A DNA stretch of 64,000 nt, taken from positions 1 through 64,000 of the forward strand of contig MEHQ01003884.1 of assembly GCA_008828725.1 (NCBI GenBank), written 5' to 3'. The position numbers and the translations under genes were made by a program. The notes under the pieces were generated by a model that did no database searches, was not told the DNA's origin, and saw only the letters and a program-made list of their open reading frames with translations. Shown in pieces: positions 48,231 to 58,000 of this stretch (its first letter is position 1; each line of letters starts with the position of its first letter). Origin of the DNA: Saccharina japonica (lineage: Eukaryota > Sar > Phaeophyceae > Laminariales > Laminariaceae).

Positions 48231-48398
48231 CGCCCAAACGGGTAGGGTGGATCGTAAATGATCCGAGTCTGGCGGGAAGGCTTCTTGGCCTGGGTTTTTG
48301 TTAGTGGATGAGCTGCGGCAAGTTCCACACTACCCGGAGAGTTTACTCTTCGGGTGGCTATCCCCACCGCACCGGGCCCCTTCGGGGGTCAGGTCGGG
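48231..48398 (-). repeat. 168-bp inverted repeat, copy S'
   Basis: Reverse complement of 38727-38894 with no mismatch seen. It lies between the right-arm edge (48069) and exon 1 of gene 2 (48693). Confidence 0.85.
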
Positions 48399-48692
48399 TC
48401 AACATGTTCAAGTTCCCGAAGGTCGTAGACAGCAATGGCTGATACTTCCGAGGGAGCATGGAGTGAATTGACACACGACACGAAGTGCACGAAGTGAGAC
48501 GTGGAAGTGTGGAGGGCGTAAGCTTTATTTTGACCCATCCGCCGGAGGATAAAAAAAAACAAAAAAACCCCCAACTATTTCTTCTCGTACGTAAAGTGTG
48601 CACAGTAGTAGTACACAGACCTCTCGTATCTAAGGTCACAAGGCAACACGCGCGCACGCTTCGCCCCCGAATCAAAACAGAGGTGGACTCAC

Positions 48693-48936
48693 AGAGGTAG
48701 GATACCAAAAACATGACGAAGCACGGTAGCCCCTTGCCGTCCAACAGCAGGATCCAGTGCAGGGATATGGCTACCAGCACGATGAGGGTCGACATCCCAC
48801 AGATCTCGACGAAGACGGGTGCCCTCGCCGCTATCTTGAACGAGTGTCTCAGGATCCATAACAGGCAGAGCAATCCTGCCCACATGCACGAGAGCAGGAG
48901 AGTCGTGGCGACCAGAGCTACCGAAGCCGCATTCAT
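48693..48936 (-). CDS. 7TM-RGS receptor gene 2, exon 1
   Basis: This 244-nt exon has the same length as exon 1 of genes 1, 3 and 4, beginning MNAASVALVATT and ending in the donor TCT|GTGAGT. It encodes helices 1 and 2 and the start of helix 3 (RHSFKIAARAPVFVEICG, HWILLLDGKGLPCFVM). By position in the array it belongs to gene 2, but exon 2 on the same strand is 16.2 kb away. Whether that intron is spliced as drawn, or the palindrome region is inverted in reality or in some individuals, cannot be told from sequence. Confidence 0.75.
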
Positions 48937-49207
48937 GGGTTGTACTGCAGCCTGCTGTGCGTGCCATGCGCCGCCTGCAGACTGACCATCGACACCGCAC
49001 CCACTCTCGTGATAACGTCTGTATAGAGCACAGCTGTAGCACAGTAGTACTGTAGTTGGGGTATGATTCGTGACGGGTCGTGAATAGAAACATGCGTAGA
49101 CACATTAGGATATGCTACTATTAATACAGTACTGGCTGTAAATCTGCACCTACAAAAAAATAATACTACTAATACGTAGTGTATGACGTTGCGTTTTTGT
49201 GTAACGC

Positions 49208-49905
49208 CAAGATATTGAATGGTACCGGTAAATCACAGGGATTTCACGAGATGTTCCATGCCATTCGTTTGGTCCCGTGACATATCCACCGCCCCACGGG
49301 ACATCCCATGAGCTATCATGGGCTATCGCATAGGCAAGCAAGCCCACGGGATGTAGCAAATATGAAATGCCATGGTACATCCCATACGGGAATGATATTT
49401 CTCGTGAGGATATTTCGATGTATCACGGGCATATCCAATCAATGGTATCCGTGGGGGTATCCGGTATTGTGTGTCGTATGTATCCCATGAGGTATCCCCA
49501 TGGGATGTCCGATGGGAATCGTGGAACAATCCATGGGATGTTGCACATACATATGGGACATTTCATAGGACTTGCCATGACATCGTCTGTGATAATGATA
49601 TCGCTGTGGGGCATCCCCCATGGTATCTCCCATCATGGCGCATGTCATGGAATGCCCCATGGTATCTCCTATATCCTACCTGGTATGGGGTATTCCATGA
49701 GTACGGTGGGATGTACTAACTGCAGTGTGGGATCACCCCTGGATGTCTCATGACCCATGGCATACATACACTATGGAAGCTATCCTGTGGTACATCGTAC
49801 CTGGTACCAGGTATACGATATCCCATTGAATGTCCCGATCCCATGAATATCCCATGGAATATCCCGTGGGACTGCTGTGGGATGTCCCATAAGAAGAAAA
49901 ATCGA
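49208..49905. repeat. GGGATATCCC / CCCATGGGAT palindromic repeat
   Basis: About 700 bp of degenerate 15-25 bp units built from GGGATATCCC, CCCATGGGATGTCCC and ATGGTATCTCC. Nearly every unit contains a short perfect dyad. No coding potential. The right end is duplicated after the gap at 50714. Confidence 0.75.
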
Positions 49906-50471
49906 TCTTAATCATACTCCAACCCCACTTCGCTACGTCGGCAAAAATACAGTAGTAGTGCATGTATACCTTGTATTTCTCTATCTTGTTGCTTCATGCA
50001 GCATGTTAATTGTGGTGTTCTGCATCTAACTGCGTAGTAAACCCTGACAACGCCCTGAGGGGATACCCAAGGCGGCCTAATTTATCATTTATACCGCACA
50101 CGTATTATTATCTTTATCCACTTGATTCCCTCCAAGCGTGAACAGGACGGATACTGTAGAGACGGAGATCGTCACAACATACTACTGCTGTTGTACTGGA
50201 TGTTATGTATACATACACATGCATGCATGCATTAATCACAACAAGAGTTACACATATACGAAGTATATTTATAGTACTGCTTACTGTAGGCTCGATATCA
50301 TTCTGAAACTCGTGGTGGGTGAACACTATATCTCGACATCGGGAGGCACATGGCTAGTCCTCCAGAATATGCCGTGTATTATATTCCGACCCCCAGGACA
50401 TGTTGTACTGTAGTACATGGTTCGACCCGACCCGACCAGAGCGGACCCGACCCGACCCGACCCGACCCGAG
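49804..50471 (+). repeat. Direct duplicate flanking a gap, copy 1
   Basis: About 668 bp that recur at 50715-51382, offset by exactly 911 bp, with no difference noticed. It contains the end of the GGATATCC array, an ordinary AT-rich stretch and the start of a GACCC array. Confidence 0.85.
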
Positions 50472-50713
50472 CGGACCCGACCCAACTCGATCCAACCCGA
50501 TCCGTGCGATTATTCCAAATACCTCCTGATCCGACCCGTGAGCTTTAGAAGACCTCCTGACCCGACCCGTGGGTCGGTTCGTGACCGGTGACTAGCCCCC
50601 TCTTTTGTGTTTACAGTGTTCTTTGTTGTGTGCCTCCTGTAAGCCATGGAGTTGATTATCGAAGCATACATGCGTGTAATTCAGTATTGTTCTCCATCAC
50701 AGTCCTTTTTTTG

Positions 50714-50714
50714 N
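50714..50714. other. Single unknown base (gap mark)
   Basis: The N is followed at once by the second copy of the 668-bp segment, which starts at GTACCAGGTATACG. This looks like two overlapping contig ends placed in series. Confidence 0.85.
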
Positions 50715-51382
50715 GTACCAGGTATACGATATCCCATTGAATGTCCCGATCCCATGAATATCCCATGGAATATCCCGTGGGACTGCTGTGGGATGTCCCA
50801 TAAGAAGAAAAATCGATCTTAATCATACTCCAACCCCACTTCGCTACGTCGGCAAAAATACAGTAGTAGTGCATGTATACCTTGTATTTCTCTATCTTGT
50901 TGCTTCATGCAGCATGTTAATTGTGGTGTTCTGCATCTAACTGCGTAGTAAACCCTGACAACGCCCTGAGGGGATACCCAAGGCGGCCTAATTTATCATT
51001 TATACCGCACACGTATTATTATCTTTATCCACTTGATTCCCTCCAAGCGTGAACAGGACGGATACTGTAGAGACGGAGATCGTCACAACATACTACTGCT
51101 GTTGTACTGGATGTTATGTATACATACACATGCATGCATGCATTAATCACAACAAGAGTTACACATATACGAAGTATATTTATAGTACTGCTTACTGTAG
51201 GCTCGATATCATTCTGAAACTCGTGGTGGGTGAACACTATATCTCGACATCGGGAGGCACATGGCTAGTCCTCCAGAATATGCCGTGTATTATATTCCGA
51301 CCCCCAGGACATGTTGTACTGTAGTACATGGTTCGACCCGACCCGACCAGAGCGGACCCGACCCGACCCGACCCGACCCGAC
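50715..51382 (+). repeat. Direct duplicate flanking a gap, copy 2
   Basis: Apparent identical copy of 49804-50471. It runs on into the long GACCC array, whereas copy 1 leaves it after a few units. Confidence 0.85.
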
Positions 51383-51693
51383 CCGACCCGACCCGACCCG
51401 ACCCGACCCGACCCGACCTGACCCGACCCGACCCGACCCGACCCGACCCGACCCGACCCGACCCGACCCGACCCGACCCGACCCGACCCGACCCGACCCG
51501 ACCCGACCCGACCCGACCCGACCCGACCCGACCCGACCCGACCCGACCCGACCCGACCCGACCCGACCCGACCCGACCCGACCCGACCCGACCCGACTCG
51601 ACCTGACCTGACCCGACCCGACCCGGACCCGACCCGACCCGACCCGACCCGACCCGACCCGACCCGACCCGACCCGACCCCACCAGGCCCAAC
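51334..51693 (+). repeat. Pure GACCC pentamer array
   Basis: About 70 tandem GACCC units with very few variants. A short impure block of the same pentamer is at 50422-50590. A pentamer shifts frame each unit, so all three frames stay open; the frames are artefacts. Confidence 0.9.
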
Positions 51694-52332
51694 CAGACCC
51701 CCTAGATGTGGAATTACCCCTGGGAAATGAGGTCCGACCGGGGTCGTGTCACCTCGAACCGCGAATCCATGTCACGGGTTAACGACTCGCTCACTGGTCA
51801 ACAAATGGGTAACGATTATTTTAGGCCAGGTACAATGGTTTCCAATAGCGATTTTTCTGGCATTGTCTGGGTAACGACACTGGGGTTTTATCCGACCCGA
51901 AATGCGCAAACATACACCTGATTCTCGTACGTTTGTTCTCGTAGACGGTGTGTGTGCTCTCTCAAAGTATTGGCATAACACAACCTATAGGGCATGAGCG
52001 CGTGATTGTTGAGGTGTTGGTTCCGCAGGCGGAATCCGTGGGTCTGACGCTCGACACGTGAAATACAATCGCAGCAGGATTCAGCACGTTTTAAGGTGTC
52101 GGATGACAATCGGCGCGCCCTACCAAGAGTAGCGCATGCCAGGTTGACACCGTTGTTGGCTCACGGTCCCGAGCTGTCTAACATGGCACCGGCGTTTCCG
52201 GGTGCCGCTGCGTAAGGCGTTCCCGTAAGGTCGGTGGCCCTTCACCCTACCCCAACTAAGCAGTCCAGCCAGTGCTTGGACCAAAGCCATTCGAGTATTG
52301 AAATAAAGCACTGACCGTACGGGCACGATGAA

Positions 52333-53013
52333 CTAGCGCGTGGCGCGTTTGTAGGAAGGGGCGGATATCCGAGCTGTGAGCTCACGCAGTCGTTTAGTAT
52401 GTGGGGGGAATGTGCTCGTCGGGTCTGCCCTCTCTCTATTTGTGACCCCCCCCTCCGCCCCGAAACGCTTCCCCATCACCACCTCTACTCCCACCACCTC
52501 TACTTCTGCCATCTCATGGACCCCACCATGGCGTGATTCGCCCCCTGATCTTCCCGTCGGGTTTGCAGCGGTTGATGTCAGCAATGTACGTGCACACATA
52601 TGCCTCGTTGGTTTCCTGCTCAAGTAGTGCTGACTGACATATGCTCGTCGGCGATGGGTCGTGAGGTGAGCGCGGTGGGAACCCAACGACGTAGATGTGG
52701 CCGGGGGAGCCTCAGTCAATTGCGGGGGTAGATGCGAAGATAATGGTAAGTTCGGGGTGCTGTCGCTACAGAAAGACAACATAGTCATTTGGTTCTCTGG
52801 AGCGGTCACCGAAACGTAGTGGGCAGCACTGGAGGAAGGATGGCTTCCTTTCGAGTCGTCAACTATCCGACCGAATGACCCAGAGATAGGTTTGAGACGT
52901 GGAACAGGAAACGTCGGCTGTTCGGTAACGTAGTGTAGGACAACATTGAAGAGGGCCTTATATATTCGACCTACCAACATTGTCCGATCTGGGGCAGTAT
53001 CATGCAGCCACAT
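52333..53013 (-). CDS. Hypothetical open frame, 226 codons
   Basis: The longest non-repeat minus-strand frame in 51.7-55 kb starts MWLHDTAPDRTM. It is rich in Ser, Thr and Pro in the middle and in Glu/Val near the C-terminus. I recognise no domain, and no related frame is seen next to genes 1 or 2. It could be an unrelated exon or chance. Confidence 0.2.
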   Translation of the reverse strand: MWLHDTAPDRTMLVGRIYKALFNVVLHYVTEQPTFPVPRLKPISGSFGRIVDDSKGSHPSSSAAHYVSVTAPENQMTMLSFCSDSTPNLPLSSHLPPQLTEAPPATSTSLGSHRAHLTTHRRRAYVSQHYLSRKPTRHMCARTLLTSTAANPTGRSGGESRHGGVHEMAEVEVVGVEVVMGKRFGAEGGVTNRERADPTSTFPPHTKRLRELTARISAPSYKRATR

Positions 53014-53849
53014 TACATTACAGCATAAAGCAGCTTTGCAGCGGAGTGCATGGGCTAGGCGAAAAAGTCGGGAATACCGGGGGCGGACGTACGACGAAGG
53101 GTGAGATCGTCAGGGGCGGAAGTATGCATACGAAGTAGGAGTTCCGGAGGCGAAAAGAAAGACAACGCGTGGCACTGTGAATATCTACAGCCGGATCTAG
53201 TGTGCAATCACTTGCCCCATCGTATTGTGGCATTTGCTCGAGGAGGACAACCTCGCTAGCTTGACGTCCAAAATCCTGCAACGCTAGGCCATCGTGGTTG
53301 AGGTGGCACTGCTGTGTACACATTTCAATATTGTTGCCTAGTATTTCGGAACAAAAGTTTTAAGTCTTACCCAGAACGATAAACGGCTCTCGACGTTTTA
53401 TGCTGTTTGGGAGCTAACCAAGCCACCGATTGTCATGGTGCCCAATCTGCTTCAACGCCTGGGAAGGCGTGACTATCCTCAGCGACCTCGGACGAAAGTA
53501 TGGATTGTTAAGCCCCTCCGTTCCCCTGCCCTCCAGTTTGGTGTTCGGTACAATTAATTGATCATAGTCCACAATGGGTTCATCAAGGGAGACCGGCAAG
53601 ATCCTGGACAAAAAGCGCTTTCTGATTTTCTGCCGTTCTATTATTTACTGTGCGTGCTTTAAGAAACGTTGGAGTCGAGGAAAAGACCACGCCACGACCA
53701 TTGGGTCTGCTCACTGCGCAAACTCGTCCTTTGTAATGCTTTGTATCCAGGTTTTCAAGAGTGCCCATCATCTAATATTCACCACTCACGATCCCCACTG
53801 ATGGTCCTATCCCTATCGGCCCTATTCGTCCCCTCCGCGCAAGGTGCGC

Positions 53850-54130
53850 TTGAATGCGCCCAAAACGAAACCAAGAACGAGAAAGAGTGCTCTCGCCTGC
53901 CCTAGGGAGACACTCGCATGTAGTGCATGTAGTCGGATGTGTGTGTTCCTGGACGCATGCGTGCAGAGAAAACCTACCCTGATCGTAGTGCATGGTCGGG
54001 TACGCCACAAACGGAACCAAGAACGCGATAGAGGGCTCTTACTTGTCCTAGACACACGCCTTGCAAGTAGTACATCTAGTCGGGCGGGAAGTTCGCGCGG
54101 ATGCGTTCAACTATTCGCATGGAGAATAGT
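53850..54130. repeat. Dispersed 3'-flank repeat (two tandem copies)
   Basis: Two units of about 140 bp, each with AACCAAGAACG and a CCCTAGGGAGACAC / TCCTAGACACAC-type core, resemble one another and 23438-23600 and 8003-8170. In each case they lie about 1-3 kb 3' of a 7TM-RGS gene, so they probably mark the duplicated unit. Confidence 0.5.
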
Positions 54131-54830
54131 GGATACCTTGGTCTCCGGCAACGTGAAACTTTGTTGATGCGTCAGCGTGTGAAACATTCAGGTGTCGTCA
54201 GCGAAAACAATGTTTTGACCAAGCTATCTAGTTCACCGTTTAAAGAAAACTCGAGAAGGAGACACAGCACCAGCCGTGAAAACGTGTCCACCAGTTGAAG
54301 CTGCAAGTCTTGACTTCGACCCAACAGCCGGAAACACTGGAGGTATGATCTTGCGTTCCGGCGTCCGTTGTATAAACGCAAGGAGATCCGTTTGTCGAAG
54401 TGTGCCCATCTTCAGCAGCAACGAGCACGAACTAATCACTAAGCTTCGGCGATACTGTTTATTACCGTGAATTGTGCACACCTTCGGACATGTAAGGGGA
54501 GACACATGCCTATCGATGCTCAAGTTCAAGGCCGGATGGGTTTTATCTGTGCCATGAGCACCCGGACAGAAAATCAACTCCCCGACAAAATTCACTCCAC
54601 CATTCCCGTGGTGATACGGCTGCATCATACGCGGCTGCGGTTTCTATGATTTGCGGATACCGCCTGAAACATCGGAGCGCGCACCAGGTCCGTCAAAACC
54701 CGCGTAGGTTTGACAGTTTCATCGTGTTGAATGCACGTCCAACCATAGGCAAGTGCGCCATCCAAACCGCTCACTCTGTTTAGGAACTCCTGGCCTACAG
54801 TTCACAGATTGTTCCCTTGGAAACATAAGA

Positions 54831-55060
54831 AACACGCGACTCCCAGGAAAAAGACGTCTGCCGCACCGCTATCTGCCTGCTGTGCCCTCAAGAGTCAACA
54901 TAGTTCCCCGAAGATATCATACGCTCGAGGTACCGCGAAACACGCGATTCCCAGGAAAAAGACGCCTGCCGTACCGCTATCTGCCTGCTGTGTCCTCAAG
55001 AGTCAACAGAGCTCCCCGAAGACATCATACGCTCAAGGTACCGCGAAGATCTCCGCCTGT
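54831..55060. repeat. 108-bp tandem repeat at the 3' end of gene 3
   Basis: Two copies of a 108-bp unit (54831-54938 and 54939-55046) are followed by the start of a third. The unit length is a multiple of three. The right copy overlaps the predicted last exon of gene 3 (RYLERMMSSGSSVDS and stop); the left copy is 3' of the stop. Confidence 0.75.
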
Positions 55061-58000
55061 TGTACCCCCCAGCCTCAATAGAGCTCCTCCACGATCCCAT
55101 TTTCCCGAGTGAAGCGCTTGTCATTAGCTCCAGAATGCCCTCGTCTCCGTCTGCTACCTCCCCCGCTGATTTTATTTCTGTATCGTTGCACCGACAAGCC
55201 CAAGAACGTGGCGCAAGGCAGAGGAAGCAACGATGAGCCGCATGGGCGTGACTTTGGCCTATCCTGATGAATGTGTCTATTGTGGTGGGTGACCGTGCTG
55301 ATGGTTACCCGTCGCCCACGCGCAGGTTCGTTGCGCGCCAGGGGATGCTGGTAACGTTCCTTGGAAGGTTCCTTTTGCGACTCACCGAGTGCTATCAGTT
55401 TCCTCCTCTCGCGCTGCTGCATCTCCGGGGTGAGCCTGAACTTAGCCAAAACGTTGTGTTCAAGCATCAGGACAATTTCGCGTGTCGGAGCCTCGAGAAT
55501 GGTTCTTCTCGTGACTGCATCCAGGCTTGTAAACACGTTTCTGTAAAGTTAACATGTGCCCGAAGGTCGCCGCAAAACGAAAATACGAGTTATTTGTAGA
55601 GATAAGAGGGGTTATGCTGTGAATATAGTCATTGCACTGTCGTTCATTTAACGTTTTGCTTTTGTATCCTGGTGGTCCCTCCGTTCAGGGGTCGCCTAAC
55701 CAATTACGTATTTCCCGGTGTTGCATCTGCTATACACGGTAGCACCGTTCTCACCTCGTCTGGAATGGCTCTAGCTTGGTTTGTGTCTTACTGCCGAGGT
55801 TGACCTCCTGCGGGGATGTGGGGCGAAGGTACTTATCCACTATACGGATGAAACTCGTAAACTGCTCTTGCGGATTGGCCAATGTCTGGATCGGGCGAGA
55901 ACACGAGAACGGGTCGGAGATCGTATCTGTGGGAGCGATTTTGCTGGCGTACAATCCCATCTCAAGCGCCCCGCTTGATTGCGCCGAACTTCGTTCCCGC
56001 CTCAAATATCTGTCGATTTATATTGGTGCTTCGACTCTCTATGTATCATTATGTACTTAAAATTTTGTTAAGTCGCCGACTTGTGATGAACAATTGTACC
56101 ATATCGTCGGTTCACTGAGAAACCAGATGATACCTTGTATACAACGGAGTCCCTGATGAATTCCCAGCTCTCCATGCAAAGGCTTTTCCTGCAAAACTCT
56201 CCGAATATCTCCGCGACCTCCCCGCCTTCCTGAGCAAAATCGTAAACTCCTTCGTTTCCTTCGACGGATTGAGATGTCGGCACCTCCACCGGCAGCACAT
56301 ATCTTCTTTTGACGCCGTGCCAACCATAGTACCTAGACACCGGGATCAGGGCGCTACAAGAGTCGTGGGAAATACGCGAGAGAGTCAAAACTATGAGGGA
56401 TGCGTGTGGGGCAGGCACTTGTTCTAATATGACAACAACGTCAGTAGTTGCAGCATACCCTGACGACGGAGGTGGTCGTTGGCACAGGAATATTGCTGCG
56501 GCTTATGTGCGGCCATTTGAAGCTGAGCCCTATGTAAAATGTTTCTGTGGCGTGAATGTGCGCCATTCGAACTAGAAGACGAGCGTGCGACCAATTGAAC
56601 GCCGGCTGGTGTTACCTCACGCGTGTGTGGTGACGAGACATTCAAGATGCTCTCGCACGGCACGCCGTGGCATCAAGCGTGACAATAATCTGCCATCAAA
56701 CGTAAGGGAACTGCATTTCCGGCTCTCTCCGAGTTGTGCGCAACAAACATGATCCATAGAAAACACTTGTGGGCGGCATGATTCGACACATCACAAACAC
56801 GTCTGCAGTTATGTGCCTTACGCATATTCGACCTCGCACACGATCACCATTCGGTCATTATTAGCCTGTCACATACACTGGTGCGTATGAGACGGACGGA
56901 ATCGCAACTCCAACCCTCGTATATCGATTTCGCCACTCACCTCCAAAAGAGCATGTTGGACACACAAACGAGTATAATCAGCTCCGTGAATAAATGAACG
57001 ATGCGTGTGTCCTCAAGAACGGCGTAGTGCAGGAGCTCCTGGATTATCATTTGGGTAACTGTAAGAAAAGCAAGATCAAAGGTAAAACAAAACGGTGGAC
57101 GAGCGGATAAAACAAACGACCATGTACATGGGTTTGTTAGACAAACATACACCACTGGAATGGCGGCCACCGATGGTGTTCGGTGTAAGTTTCGATTTGC
57201 CGCCGTTTTCAAGGAATCACACCATATCAGATCTCACCGCTCGAACCTGGATATGTTGTAATTAGCTGTTGACGACTTTCAACAGACGAAAAGTACCAAT
57301 TTCTTGCGAAAACACGGCCGGCCCTCTCTGGACACATTTCACACACATACGATGCATCGCCGAAAAAACACGTGTATTCGTAATAGTTTCCTTGTCTGAG
57401 CTACACGATTGTACCACGCAGCATCTGTCGAGGCACCCGTTTCGAGCTCTACAACAGGCGATAACGGTTTAATACCTGGTATACTATTTTTTAGCTTTGG
57501 CGTTAACGTTAACCGTCACCATCCGGCGTAAACAATTGGGTCGGTCTGACCTACATACGTTGGTTTGCACCATCAATAACGCATCTTGGTAGTGTTTTCA
57601 ATTCGGGCATTTGGACACGACGCACCTACGCCGAGCAGAATGGGTATGATCACACGGATTATCTCGGGCCCAATGCCAAAAACATCGCGCACTTTCATTA
57701 GCTGGAACACGGCGAAGATCGTCGGCACGACACCGAGAAGGAGTGTGAGCTCAGTCGCCCGTCTCTCATTGAAGAAGAAGCAGCCGTATTGGTCCCTGTC
57801 CTCCGCAACCCGGCAACGCGCAGATACGTCGGTGACCGGAAATTCGACGTGTTCTATCATGGGACCGCGATAGCTTCGAATGCGGACATATTGGTGATAC
57901 ATGAACGGTTGCGGCAACGCTGTCGTGCACAGCTTCCTATGGTTTTCTATTGCGACTTCACCGGTCAATCTGAAGTAAGTACTGGATTCGTTCAGGCCTC

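Noticed and set aside
51237-51692. Open frames of Asp-Pro-Thr-Arg or Gly-Ser-Gly-Arg-Val repeats
   Set aside because: A pure GACCC array is stop-free in several frames on both strands; not a gene.
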